NCBI GenBank assembly: GCA_031763025.1
Contig: JASSKH010000007.1
Span: 15,338,080 to 15,402,079, forward strand
DNA: 64,000 nt
Source of the DNA: Macrocystis pyrifera
Lineage: Eukaryota; Sar; Phaeophyceae; Laminariales; Laminariaceae
Direction: 5' to 3'
Shown here piece after piece: positions 32,501-47,500 of the stretch. Numbering within the stretch: the first letter of the stretch is position 1; every line of letters starts with the position of its first letter. Below the pieces are notes generated by a model that ran no database searches, had not been told where the DNA came from, and saw only the letters and a list, made by a program, of their open reading frames with translations. The translations under genes were made by a program, and so were the position numbers.

Positions 32501-35500
32501 CACTATACGATGCGACGCAATGAGTTTCCGTGCATGGAGGTGTGTGGTCAGTCAACATCAGTCTGGGGGTCAAACCGCGTTCTGCTAGAGTACAAGTGAT
32601 TATGAATACGAGCTACGAGTAATGACGGTCTGCTATCAATAGTCTATTAATACTGGTATCATAGCAATACGGGCCGGCCAAGAAGACACATACCTATTAT
32701 GAGCAAGCGTTAGAACCATACTAAACTGTGACACCATGCTTCACAACCTTGAACACACTGCTAGCATGGGCTATTTTACGCCAGAACCTGGTAGGGTCTA
32801 ATGCAGTGCAGCGCTCGCCGCTGAGCACGATTACATACCGTAGTCCAATTTTTCTGAGCGTCCCCCAACAAGTGAGTAACGTGTTCTTCTTAATATGGTA
32901 TTAATAGTGTCATATTTGTCAATTGTGGCCCTATACTGTGTTCTCCATTTTGGGCAGCACCAGTCTACACAAACTAAATTATACTACTGTTATTATCTTC
33001 AAAACGGTACTACTATATTCCCATCACCTGCCATAATTGCAATATTTGGCAAAATACTGGTCAGTACCGATACTAGATAGTGCTGCTGCTGCATGGTGAT
33101 ATGGTCATGATATGATACACATCAGGATAAGGATAGACACCATAAGACAACGAGCAGAAGCGGCGCATCTCCCAGCACGATCCTCCCGATGCCTTCAAAT
33201 GCCACCTACCCCCCCGGAGCGGACAAGGTGTCTCGTACTACTGCTGCACATCACTACTAGGGTATCATATTTCATTGTCCAACCATCACCGTCTGCCGAC
33301 TGCTGAGTCTCGAGTCATGACCAGTGGCGCCAAGCGTGCCCTTTCATTCAATACTTACATTAATATTAATACGCACTAATGCTGTACACCAACACTACTA
33401 ATACCAATTAGCACGTTTATTGATAAAATTCAGCTTCAACGCCACGTACAAAAAACAAAAAACAGTCGAGGGCGTTTGGATGCCGAAATCGGATCGGCAC
33501 TTTTTCTGTAAAAACAAAAAAAAAAAAGTCAGCTCCGGTCAGCTGTGAGATCCAGCATATCGCCGAACCTCGTCTTGGCAAGCTGGGAGTGATACTGCTG
33601 TAATACTGTACCATGAAGCTCGCCGGGCCATAGGCAGCCGTCAAGGAATTTCCTACACAAAAAATACTACAGTAGCTGGCATATTCCATTCAAAGAGGTC
33701 TTGGCGGGTTAAAAGTAAGAATAGGCCGTCAAACGTGTGAATAGACCGTCAACTACTGCTGTAAAGCTCACCGGGCCATCGACAACGTCGGCCTCGAGCA
33801 CGATGGCTGGTCCCCCCGAAGACAGAGGCCCTCCGACAGCAGATATTCTCATAAGGATAGAGAATTTCGCATCGATGGCGTACAGGACACCTGCACAAAC
33901 GAACCAACGAACAAACCAACACAAAGAGGGGAAAAAATGAGCCTAATACATAGCCAAATTCTGTACCGTGTCCCCGAATTACCAAAATAGTGAATTACAA
34001 CCCACATATACTCGGTCTGCTATATACATACATATAAATATATATTTATCACCACTTCCACTTTCCAGCCTAATTCGTAGGAGGTTTTACCCTCAGAGAT
34101 CTTCTGGACAAGCCGTGGTCACAGGTGTCGTCCCTTCTCCCCCCCGGTACGTGCCTTCTATTTATTTTTTGTCGCGCATAGGGTTCAGCATTCCCACTGC
34201 TCGTCGATTTTCATCGAATGTAGAAAACTCACGCTCTCGCGCTTTCCGCTGATCATTTTTTATGCAAGAAAAGTCCCTACGAGTATGCACTCGGTTAGAC
34301 TCGACCCCACAAAATTCAGCCGGCGAAAAAAACCGCCTGCGCAGGCGAAGTTTCAGAACCTGCCAGCAAAAAAAAAAAGGCACGATATTCCCTTGGAAAC
34401 CCGTACAAATATTTGAAAATCACCACCAAGAGTACACAGCGCGCAGCGAACGAACACACACCCATGTACACACGCAGCAGAAGAAGCTTGCAAAAATAGC
34501 TCGCAAAGCAGGCGGCCTGAGAGGGCGGCTCTACGGCGGGTTCGGCTGGTGCTATTAATAGTAGTGTCATTATTCCCAGGTCGTTTACTGACGTACTCTA
34601 GCACGCAGCTCGCACTATGGAGCCGTCGGACACAGCAACACAAAAACAGCAGCAGCAGCACGAGCAGGGGATAGAGGAGCGGCACGAGCTCCCTCGCTGT
34701 TGTAGCTGCTACGGCACAGCAGGCTAGTTGCTCGTTTATAGCACCCCTGCTACAGCTTTAGGTACCTACCTCTAGCGAGAAAAGCAACAAGATAAAATCT
34801 CGTTATTACAGGAAAGGGCACTACTATTATTTATACTCTTAGTACAACGGTATTTTATAGGTTAAAAGCACTACCACAGGTACGTTTTATTTTGGGGAGG
34901 TGCTGACACATACCACTCTGGACGAAAATATACGAGTAACACCTTTTGGAGTCTATTGATAATATAAAAATTAAATCCAATTATTTTTCCGGCCAGCGTG
35001 GCACTGCTGCACCAACGAACGTGGTGCATGCTGCTTGCTGTGTGCATACAGCAGTACGTTTACAGCAGTACCAAGGAACAAGCAATGGTGTACCAGGTAT
35101 ACGCTCAATCATCGACAGCAAGTCCGTGTGTGGGTGCTCGTGTTGGTACAGCAGTGCCACAAGCTGGCCGGAATAATGATTACTATTAATAGATAGGTTT
35201 AGTTTCGATACTGGCGTATTAGACTCCAAACGGTATTACCAGGTATTAAAAATTGCCCAGCATGGCATGCGTCCTCCGGTCGCAGCACCCCAACAAAAAA
35301 AAAAAAAACAACATCCGTATTTAATGCGTTCTTTTAACGCATAAAATACCGTAGTACTTTAACGAGTATTTAATATTGAAATAGTGTCCTTTCCTGTAAT
35401 AAAGATATTATATCTTTTAGCTTTTCTCGCTAGAGGAAGGTACCCATAGCCGTAGCAGGGGTACTATAAACGAGCAACTATCCTGCTGTGCCGCAGCAGC

Positions 35501-38500
35501 TACAACAGCGAGGGAGCTCGTGCCGCTCCTCTATCCCCTGCTCGTGCTGCTACTGCTGCTTGGTGCTGTGTGGGGCGGCTCTAGTGTGAGAGCTTGCGTG
35601 CGAAAGTACGTATGTCTACAATAAACGAGCAAGCAGGGTTTGACAGCACTAGCACCAACCGCACCCGCCGTAGAGCCGCCCTCTCAGGCCGCCCGCTCTG
35701 CGAGCTTGTGCGAGCTTCTTCTTCTCCCGAGCTAGTGTGTGCGTGGGTATGTTCGTTCGCTGCGTGCTGTGTGCTCTTCGTGGTGATTCTCAAAAAATTG
35801 TGCGGGTTTCCACAGGAAATAACGTGCCTTTTTTTGCTGGCAGGTTCTGAAACTTCGCTTGCGCAGGCAGTTCTACGCCGGCTGCACGAAATTGATCTTG
35901 ATGGGGACCCGGACCAGCTACCAAGCCGTCGGGAACGCCGGCTTATATACATGTATCTCTCAAATATACAAAAGTACAGCAGTATGTGGAGGAAAAAGGG
36001 TCCGTGCGCAGTAGTACTTGGCAAGTGTGACCTGATGCACCCAAAAAGTGTTTACAACAGCAGTATTAATAGTAGTGTAACCAAGGTGAGTTCAGTACGT
36101 TCAGTAATAGTCCCAAGTAGGGGACTTCGGTATGTACTCTGGCTCAACGGTACCCCGGTATAAAAGCTGCTTTGTTGGTCATACCCGGCTAGATACCCAC
36201 GCACTCTTGCTAAAATACACACCTGAAGTGCACCATTAATAGCCTACCAGTAGAGTTTGCTCTATTTCATCATCACTGATAAGGTTGTTTAATACTCATA
36301 CAGCAGCAGTAGTCCTTACACAATAGTTGGTATACGAGGAGTCCGACTTTACGGAACAATATCTTGAGGGCGGCAACAAAATATGTACCAGGTACCAGGT
36401 ATCTTGGCAACGAAGGCCGTATCAACAACCCCCACCCGACAGAAATGGGAATCAAAATGCAAAGGGGAAACAGGGATAATGTTGTTCTTCTTGCCACTAT
36501 GCCGTTCATGATGAAAAGGCCATGTTAATGCCCCCATCTACCATGATACAATACCTGTCTTTGGGTCGGCATTGAAGTCGACGATAGCTCGGGCTTCGAA
36601 GAGGACGTGCGGCGTGGTCCAGTCCACCTTGCCCGTCTTCTCATTCATGTCAAAGTAGAAAACGCAGTCCTGTCCACCACGCATTCGTATAATCGGAGGC
36701 GACAGGCGATAGACATCAGGCGGAGAGCGGAGGCGTTGCAGGCCAGTTGATGCTCCCAAGGCCTACTGTAAGCCATGCTCCCAACGCTTAGCGGTAATAA
36801 ATTCGTACGCTATCGTATGCTATCGTGAGTACCAGTCGTTGGGAAAGAACGTACCTGGTACAGCAAATTACTACGAAGTGATATCTTTTTGTTGGCCATG
36901 TTCATGTTCACGTCTTCTGAAGGATAGCACAGGTCCTACTACATTGGCGTCTTCTGGCCTGCCCAATCGAGCGAGCAAACGAACGTCTCGCGTCTGTCCG
37001 ACACGAGTAGCATAACCGAAACCACAAGCAGTGACTTTAATAGTACAGGCAGTACTACTGTTTTGTACATAATAGTGAATGATAGCTCAAACGGTCAAGC
37101 CCAATGGCAACGGACGGCAATGTTCCCCCGGGGTACATCAGAATAATAGAGGCTGCCGACCGTTGACAATCATCCACAGCAGTACAGAGTACTATCATTA
37201 ATAATAATATTAATACATCGTACCTTGTACTGGTACAGCAATATGTATGTATGTACAGCAGCAGCAGCAATGCTACGCAGCACGTACTACGATAATAGAA
37301 ACTCTTGGTAGTATTAATATTGTATTTAAAAGGTAAACATAGATCAGGTGCAGCCAGTCACGAGGCATAGAACAAAACAAAAATATTGCTCAAGAGTAAA
37401 GAGTAAAAACAGGTGTGATATACACTGTAGTCCCAGGTACGTATTATATATTTGAGGGAATAGAGGGAACCACTGGTTATCTCGTCATGCCGCTTTTTAC
37501 GCCCCCGACAGCCTCCTACCAGTATACATCATCCAAGGAAAGCGTACGGCACATGGTAGACATACTACATGCCAGGTAGGGCTTACTGCATTCTGTAGAT
37601 ATCATATTCGGCACCTCGTATGACACACGACACACTGCATATCAGACAAGGCATGGCAAATAAAGACTGCGGCCGCTCTACTCAACGTTGTCGTCGCTTT
37701 GACATGCTGCATTCTCTATGTATAGCACTGTATGTATAGCACACCACACACTGCATACCACATTCCTGGTGCAAGGTGTGAGACACACCGGCAGCAGTTA
37801 AGACAACAACGAAGACATTTCGCGCTGACCTTGGAGTAGTCGCCGATGAAGAGCGCGTTGAGGTAACGCTCCGGGAGGTGAGCGCCCATGTAGATGTACG
37901 CGGCGGACACAGAAGACTGCGTGTTCGCGCACATGTCCGGGTACTCAGGGTCGACCACACCTATTCATTTACGCAGTAGATGATTAGGAGTTCACAACCG
38001 TTAGGGCGTTGGTCGAGGTTACAACCGTCAAGGCATACGTTGACGAGCTCATAACCGTCAAGGCTGTGGCGGTGTGGCAGGGTCGGGGTGAGGGTTAAGG
38101 CAGCGCAGGGGGGGGAGGGGGGGGGTACGGTTGGCAAGAGCGCGACAGCCACGTTTGATGCACGCAGCACCATATGCTGCTTTGCTCTTGTATCGTACCG
38201 AGAGGACATCGAGAGGAGAGATAGTAAGCTAGCAGGCGGGGAGGCAGACGTTGGCGAGGTGAGCGCCAGGTATAAAAATGAGCGTTTTGTACCGCAGTAC
38301 CTGTCTGTCAATAGAAATAAAACATACCTGGTATTAAACTATGAATGGCACGTGACTAACACGTCACTACTGCTGTACCATACGGTATTAGGTTTGGTAA
38401 CATGCCTCTAATATATTTACAAAATAAAAAATAACAGCTAGCTGTAAGTGAGATCGAGGATTTCGTCGAAACTTATCTTTGCAAGCTGCGTGTGTGTCAT

Positions 38501-41500
38501 ACTATTAATAGTCATACTTCGATTGCGCATACTGCGGGTTTTCTATGGCTTCAGTCGGGATAAACATTCCGTGCCTGAGGAAGACAATCTCATGTACCAG
38601 GTATGTACCAAGTACAGTATGGGATTGCGCCTCTGCGCTGATAATCAACATCATGTGAGAGGCGTTACCATTAATATACCTTAGTCTACTGCTGCTCTAG
38701 TCCAAGAATAGGTTAAGGTCACTACTCTGATGTCATAAAATGGTGTACGAGTAGGGCTACTAAGCTAATAAGTTACCGTCGCTGTAGGTGAAGGCCGGTG
38801 GCACCCAGTCCACCTCCCCTTTCATGGCTTTCTCTTTCAAAGCGTCGTAGTCGATGTCTAACGGCAGGCCCAGGGTAGTGCCGCGGACGGCGTCGCAAGC
38901 ATCATTCTCATTGTCCACAAGCCACCTGGAATATCATGTAAGCATCCAAGACACCGAAGAGATATACCGCAATCACGAAAGTTACCACAGTACGTACGCA
39001 CGCACTCCGACTGAATTAATTAATACGACTAGTAAGAGGAACAACAGTGTCTGCGCAGTTAGAGGAACAACGATAACTGTATATGTGAATACTGAATACT
39101 GTTAAAATCTACGGTAAAAGGCCACCACCCCGGTCATGATCGAAGCAAGACAGTGCCACGGGGGGCCATATTTGCGGGCGACCATAGTAAATAGGACCTA
39201 CGGTACACACAAAAACACATATATTTACCTATTTTTACTCACAATATTTGGTCCTATTTACTATAGCCCCCCGTAATAGTAGAGCATCGATAGTATCATG
39301 GATGTAACGATAGCCATAAATCATATGGCGTATTAATGGCAAGACTTGCCCTCGACCAAACCCCTGCAGGCATCCAATCCACCTGACCGATACAAGCAAC
39401 ACTGCCAGGTAATAGTCTCAACACGGCTGATCACACGGACACTTTGACTCGGGCTATCGTATCGCATTGTACCACAGTAAGAATCCTATCGTACCAAATA
39501 TGATGGTATACTATCACAGTATATCCATCAGCCCGAACGTGGCTCTTTTCTGCTGGTTATGTTATCGCGTGGAACATTTCAATGCGCTATAAATGGACTA
39601 CGCTGCAATGTTGTACTATGCTGCGCTATTGCCATTTTATGCTATGCCTTGATCTATTCTGGTAACACTACGGAAACACCAACACTACGAACTCACTGGT
39701 TTGTGAAGGGAGGAATCCAAGCATCGCCCTCGATACACGGCCATCCGTGATTGCCCAAGCTTGCCCCCAGCGGAGTCGCGAGAGGGTCGGGTACTACCTT
39801 AATGCTCTCCATCGTATCCAGACCCACGTCGGCGATGATGACGTCATCGGACACGGGAGCCACCGTCAACCGGAACGGGTTTCTGAAACCCTTGGCTTCC
39901 AGCTGACACACAAAAGTGACACACAAAAGTGACACACAAAAGTGACACACAAAAGCGACACACAAAAGAGGCGGTACGTGTACGATACAGGCGCCAGCGT
40001 GTCAGATTAAGCAGAATACCTATTACTGTAGTAGTAGGCACTTAAGCATCCAGAGCCCTAGAGCAACCGAACGCGGTAGTATTGCGATAGTAATGCAGTG
40101 CTGAATCGACAAGCGTCACCTCTGCTCTCATTAAAAAAAACACTTCAAAACGTCAGCTGTGAGTCCGACAAACTTGTTAAATTACAAGCTGCGTGATACT
40201 TCGGATTTTGAAGCACTGCTTTTGAAGTACTCTTTTGAAGCGCTCTCCTGAAGCACTCTCCTGAAGCACTCTTTCAAGTTTCGCACGACCGTTCAAGTCT
40301 CGCACGACATGAGCGTCGCCACCATACATCGTGTTGCTAGACACACAACCCAGAAGACAGCTCACAGCAGCTGATATCACTTAGAACACATGACGCACAA
40401 GGTATCTGCATACACCATAACGACAGAGCAGTGTTTTCGCAACTGCCCCCTAGGTGCAATAGGAGCATTTAATATGTACCGGCACCGCACCAGCTATGTA
40501 CGTGTTAAAGCGACTGCGGTGCCGCGCTTCAAAAATCAGTGCAACACCAGCAAATACCCTGGAAACAACCGCGTAGGTACATGTCTCACAAAGAAGTCTT
40601 CGTCCCGTACGAGGAATCCAGTGGTGGAAGCATCGCCCGTGGCAGGCTTGACCAGCGATTCAGACAAAATCCTTAGCAGCTTGCCCTCGTTGAAGTCGTC
40701 CCTCTGAGCGCGGAAATTTCCCTGGGGGAGGTCTACCGACGGTCTCAAGCACGTGTTTTCCTCCTGGTCTCCCGGGTCTCGTTGGTCAGCCTAACCAACC
40801 ATAGTACGCGTACCGCAAACATGTGGAGGCGGGAGAGCGCGCAGGGGGGGGGGTCAGTTACTGAAGGCAGTCAACCGCGACTTAGTGCAGCTCGTGGCTA
40901 TTTAATACCAGGTACTTACTAAATTAATCGTACGGTAGCAGAGAGGGCACACACACACACACTGACGTTTGACCGCGATTCGGACACACAAAATAGCGGT
41001 TGATTGCTTCATTTGATGGACGAAGTACGGATAATGGGAAACGCTACACCTGCCGCACCAACTTTGGGCACTCGGGTAACATATAGTATAAATAGTATCT
41101 ATATACCAGGTACCTGATAACAACCTTCCCCCCAGTCAACTCTGTAGCCTCGCTCAAGACTACACAATCTTGAACAAACGTGCGCTTCAGTAATCCATAA
41201 CGCCTTCCAAACGATGTAGACGTCGGACAGATCATGATCTAGACAATCTGGATCCTGCCTGTTGAGCCGTTATGATGTGTTGTGCAGGATTCGTTACTAC
41301 TGCTGTAGCACAGATCCCACCAAGGGAACTTGTTCTACAGCAGCAGTACTGTACTTCAATATAGCATGCAGATTACACGGCCCCCACGCGGCAACACGGG
41401 CCACATCATACCAAATCATATCCAGACGGTAGTAGATCAGGGATATATCTGCCCTGAAATACGTTTAACTGATGAAGATCAAGTGGGAATGATCCATAGA

Positions 41501-44500
41501 GGATCCGTTCGAGGTGTCCAACAGTGACAAGACACCCTCCGCCCGCTGCATTCTCAATATCAAACAAACGACCAGCCCCGCGGTCGACCGATCGCATTTT
41601 CCCGCCACCACCTGCCATTCTGCTATTCGCGACCAATAACCTTCACGGTTGTATTACATTGCACTGCTGTTCCTGTATATGCGATGAATACCAGGATACT
41701 TAAATACCACAATTCGCCTGTAGAATAAAACCATACCATGTACCATCAACTTCTGTACCGGGTATCAGGTACCAGGTATGACACCGGCCTACCTTAGACA
41801 TATCCCCCACGGTGAGCGCCATGTCCCCATTGGCCAAGAACGCCATCCCCCCACCCCCGTGATGGTTCGATCCTGTGCACCAATCATTGATCAAGATTTC
41901 CTGCGCTCCGCATGTTACGGCCCCAGTGGCCTCATTCAAATCCACCTCCACACGAACCAATCGGTGATCTTTCTCACAGAAAAACGGTATCACAAGGCAG
42001 TCATCCTCGTATCTGCGGGCAGCGCGGGCAGAGGCAAAAGGTCAACTTACACAACTGCTGTCGTATCACATGGTATCAGGCAACCGTTATCACATAATAG
42101 GACAATCCGTGAGACTACGTGCTACATTACGGGTGAGAGGGCGTACTAATACAAAGTAATACATACAGTAGTAATACATACCTGGTAGTAATCAGAACTC
42201 ACGACGGACCCAAAAATAATGTATCCCCCCATGTGTTTACAGAGACGATATTTGGTTATCATTACTATCATTAGTGTCATTTCAATAATACAGCAGCGGT
42301 ATGTCCACCCGTAAGGGTCAGGGGTGGGCGTTAGAAGCTGCCCCACTGCCACTGCTACAGGTATGAGAGAGCACTTACAGTCTTGCAGGAATACTATAAA
42401 GCATACAGCCGCGATAATTGCGGAAACAATGGCACTGTATCGCAAGAGAGGACGGCCCCTATATTGTGACCTTGACGATGACCACTGCACTGATGCCCTC
42501 CCATTCCCTTTTGTCTCTTCGCCACGAGAAATTAACAGACTGGATTAATGGGGTTACGACGCTCCCTCTACATTACTGCTGTAGTACTCGGATTGGACAA
42601 CACCGTATAATATATACCTGGTAATATTTATGAGTCTTCCTACTGCTACTCGTGCTGTGGTAGAAAATGTTCCGAGTGTGTTTTGTCTTTCCATATGACC
42701 ACAGATTTAGCGTATCTCTCCAGGATGAGGAATCAGGACGGACACTGGGTGTACTGATGAAGCTATTAATAGGTATTAATAGAAAGGACCGCCTAATGTG
42801 AAGACAACAACAACAACAACAACAACAACATATATCTGGTATATCAGGTACGCATTATTATAGATGTACCAGGTACTACCGATATCCTATATCGTACTGG
42901 TGGTCTAACACAACAACCAACGAGTTGACAGTAAAACAGCAGCAAACGTACAGGTGCTACCACACTTTAGGTGAACTGCGTGGACAACAGTAGTAGCAGT
43001 TGACGTGAACGGAGCATTAAATAGTACCTGGTAGCTAACAGCAGACAAGCTAGCGGACTTTCGTGCCCAACAGATCCCTAGTCCCAGTTGTCCGTTCGAA
43101 AAACGAGCTCCTCGCAGCACGGGTGAGTGGTGAGCGGTGAGGCTGATGGGTGACACGGAAGCTTTCAAGATTTTTTTCAAGCTTTGGAGAACCATGTCAC
43201 ACCCGTAGATAAAAAATGGGCTGAACATAATACCGCTATAGACGTTGAGTGATGCACCAGTACAATCTTACAATATTAGTCAAATGACAAATCCTTACCC
43301 CACGTCATGAGTGTAAAGCATGAACCCATATGGAGAGGTCGGCCAGTCAGGGTGTAATCGGAAGTTCAGCAACCCCAGGTCGTTGTTGTCGTAAACCTGT
43401 TGACAATTGGGAGAAGCAAATGAGAGAAGTTGCACAGAGCATCAGTGATTCAGTACCTATTAATACGAGTAGTACAACAACCGCCGTGTTTTTTTTTTGT
43501 TTAGCATCATCAAAGGACGGTAAAACAAACGTCGAGGAAAAAAAGAAGGAAAACCGCCAATCACCGGAAACAGGCTACCTGAGGCTCTACGTACATCTTT
43601 TTTCCGCATCGCATTCATCATCTTGGCCCTTCTCGCTCCTGCTCCCTCCTACTGTATGTACCAACGTTAACCGTCGTAACGCAGATCCGGGGTCACCCTT
43701 TGGGCAGGCTGTTCTCGCCCCTGCTCATCACGGTGCCTTGCATATTTATCGCGAGAATGGTTCAGCCCTTTCTTCCCTCGTCGACTCGCGTGGCATTGCG
43801 GAGGACATCGAGAGAAAATAAGTGTACCAGTACTACTGGTGGCCTTGCCAGTACATACGTATAAACACAAACAACAGATGAACTGAGCATGCAAAGGTTT
43901 TATGGCTGACGCCACTCGCTCAATGAAGCGAGCCCGAAGCGAGCCCAAGAACAAAAAATGGTAAAAAAAACATGGTACAACTGTGTACACTAAGCTATAC
44001 TACTCGTAGTTTGGACTGATAGGGCTTCACAACTCAGGAACTGCCCAACCTCGTTCCATTTTACGATAGTATTAAATTAACAGTGTGTTTCGTGATACGA
44101 CCTACAGTAGGCCATGGGATTGATTATCGGGTTAAACGTGCGTACCTACTACCGGAGCATGCCTGTTTGTGTGACTCATACCAGGTACCAAGTTAACGTG
44201 TTTTCCGCGACTGCAGTGTAGTGTAGATAGTTGGGTCAAAAAGCGCTACCCCTGTGGTAGCACCCATCATGTCTACATACGATATTAATACCAGTATCAA
44301 AATAGAAAGGTCCACAATTCAGTATACTACAAAGATAAATTCTACGACTCAAGACATGAAACGAAAAAATATTAGGTCGCTTTGTCGAGAAGGTATTTTG
44401 CAGGCGTCGTGTTTATAGGTGCGTGCAACGTCACGGACCAGTGGTGATTCGCGGGCTCGCTCTGACGAGTACCTGGTGGGCACTTCGCGGCAGTTGAGTG

Positions 44501-47500
44501 TCGGTGTGTTTCTTTTAAAGAAGCATAACATCAGCCGCCGCAAGTTTTCGGTATAGGGTGATTTGGGGGCTCGCTTTGGCGAGATGACAGGTATGATACT
44601 GCTATAAGCGTCATTTCACCTTGACCGCTCTGGGAGCAAGTGCTTGCTATTGCAAGTCTGCTATTAGTACCATCAACAGTGAATAATCGTAGTAGTCTTG
44701 GATGGAGGACAACACCGGTCCTGCACGCTCTGTTCTTGCCCTCGAGCGTGTAGCGTGGCTCCATGCCAAATGCAAATTTGTATTGCCTGGATATGGATAG
44801 GCCGGTTATTTATTGCCAGGCTTGACATTTAGATGGTTCACGTAGCATTACGAGCAGCAGCAGCAAATCACATGCACTATTGCAGTAACTCACGCCCCAA
44901 AACTCAAGGCGTGAAGGGACGAAAGACTAAACCAAAACATGTGGAATCGGGTTGAGATACTAATTCCACAAAAGACGCGTTCGTCGCGCAGCAATTGTAG
45001 TATTATTTTCCACTATTTTGGCGTCGTCGGCAGGATATAGGGTATTTTCGACAGGCAAGTAGGTCGCGGGTTCGATCCTTGCCGTCATTCCCTGCAAAAA
45101 CATCGAATTTCCAGCCCCCAAGAATCTGTAGAATATCCCAATGGCTAACAAAACGTCCAGGTAACGGTGAGAGCGATGCGATCATCGCAAACTGACTCTA
45201 TCACCGAAAAAAAATCGGCTGAAAAAATCGGATTCGTATACTGCCGTATTCGGATTTCATCGGGGTTTCCGACCTAGTCGGAGACATACATATTCATATG
45301 TATACGTATGTTTGTCAATTTTTTGTATTTTAGCAAAACACTAAGCACTCGGAAACGGGAAGCCCGGCCGGACACATTGGTCGAGGTCTCGGCGCGATCC
45401 GTGCACTCTGGAGCGCGTGGCGGGCGCTCAAAAGTTTTTTCTGGCGGGAGTGGATAAGACGATTTCCCTGGTTCCAGTACGAGAGGCCTTACTTTGTACG
45501 TACGTACCGGTATAATAATGTTGTCTGTTTTCTTGCCTAGGCTCTCATGAGCTGTGAGCACACAGTCCGGACATATACCAGGCACACAACAGACAACGTG
45601 CACAGGTCCCATCGTTACAACGCTGCAGCCGCCCACACGTCGTGCGTGTGCGACACACCCATATGCACAGTATTGTTGTGGCTGGTTGTATTCATCGGAG
45701 CCTGCCGTCCGTATTCCACAGCACAGTCTGCTTTACCAGGTGCCAGAATTGTTCTCATGCGCACATACCCGGGCTGATGTACCTACCTGTCATCATCATC
45801 ATCTCTTTTCCTGTTGCTTCTTCTGCGTATTGCCCTGTGTGATCCAACATTGCCACTGCTCCAGCTGTGCTCAGCACAGTGCGCCAACAGCAGCAGCAGG
45901 CAGCGTACTATGCGCATGTGGCAGATCCGCGCTGTACTCTCAGTACTCAGTAGTGTTTGTTGTTATCGCGGCATTGGCCTATGCACATACCTGCTGCAGT
46001 GTGTGACCGGTATTTTTGCTCCCCGCCGATCATCCCCGCATCGTGTACGTACGTTCGTTGAGTCCAATACGACAGATTGTACAAGCATCGTGTACCAAAA
46101 AATATACTTGCAGTTAGTACTGACTGTTGTGTGTCGTCCACCGCTGACCGATAGATCCTATAGAGCCAGCTGAAAGGGCAGCAGTACACCTTCCTTTGTC
46201 GCAGTACGCGTATCTTCTGCTGTCGTATCATATCACATGCCATTTTATAGCAGTACAGCTGTACATGCAGTTAAACCTATATAAGCTACTCCACAAGTTC
46301 CTTTGTCGCAGTACGCGCAATTCCTGCTGTCGTATCATATCATACGGCACTTTACAGCAGTACTGCTGTACATGCAGTTGTACCTGCCTGTACAAGCTAC
46401 TCTTGAGAGATCCTGCGATGTGCTTTAAATTGCGTAAAAAGTACAATAAATACAACGCGCCAGATGTATGAGTACTTATGTAGGGTAGATGACACACTGC
46501 GCTTGATAGTATTTTCGTTGCCGGGGTTCGAATCGAACGATTCCCGCTTTTTATTCTTTTCAACTTTCGAGTTATTTTGTACCTAGTATCACTTCATCCA
46601 CCTCCCTTTTCTGACCTACTAATTATACCTGATATATGACAAGTTGTGTGTTTTTACACAAGGCCACAGAGTTTGGGCGCGCTTACGTGTGGCGTGCGTT
46701 CAAACCTCAACTTTTCACAGTTGCTCCCAATACCTGGGACTAAAAGCAAAGTATGTTCGAGAAAATACACAGTAGGTACTTCGTGCACTCGCAGCACTAC
46801 GGGTACTGCGAGTACTCGCAGTATTTCGAGGTTCTGTGCTACTGCTGCGGATACTTTCGGGCTCGCACTAATTCGGGGTCTGCTACTACTGCTGCTGTGG
46901 ATACTCCCTGTTGTGCTTCAAGTATCTCGAGGTTCTGTACTGCGGGTGCTGCAAGTACTGGCAGTATTTCGTCCGATGGTAGTCTTCGTACTGCGTACTG
47001 TGAGTACTCGCAGTACCGAAATACTCTCAATATGCCCAGTATACTTGGAGACGTATACTTCGACCGTCTGCGCACCGTGTCGACAATTCTCAGGCCCATT
47101 GTTCGGCACTGAACACTCACAGATGGTCCCACGAGGGGGAGTTGGAGCAAATTACTTTCGCTGGGGACAACTCGAGTACTTAGAGCACTGGCAGTACTTC
47201 GAGAATATGTACTGCGGGCACTCTCAGTATCTCGAGGTTCCGTACTGCGGATATTGCCTGTACTCACAAATATTTCGTGTTTCGGTACTGCTGGGAACAT
47301 ATTTGCCTGTGCTCTCGGGGTTCCGTACTGCTCATACTCTCAATACTCTCAGTAGTTGGGTCTTCTCAGTGCTCGCATTATGTGGGCCATCTCAGTGCTC
47401 GCAATATTTTGTCCGCTGGTACTCCAATGCTCTCAGTACTCGGACTCCGAATGGTTCTCGAGCATCCACTGTGTCTGTGAAACCTTTATTTTGCCGTGAG

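Noticed and set aside
39905..39968. CRISPR-like direct repeats
   Set aside because: The 13-bp units have no spacers, and the context is a eukaryotic intron.
41406..41636. Candidate extra exon in intron 3
   Set aside because: Exons 3 and 4 already join in phase, and the Gly-rich reading does not fit the propeller family.
45020..45095. Possible tRNA gene with GGGTTCGATCC
   Set aside because: The T-arm is acceptable, but the 5' and 3' ends do not form an acceptor stem. It is a decayed S2 unit.
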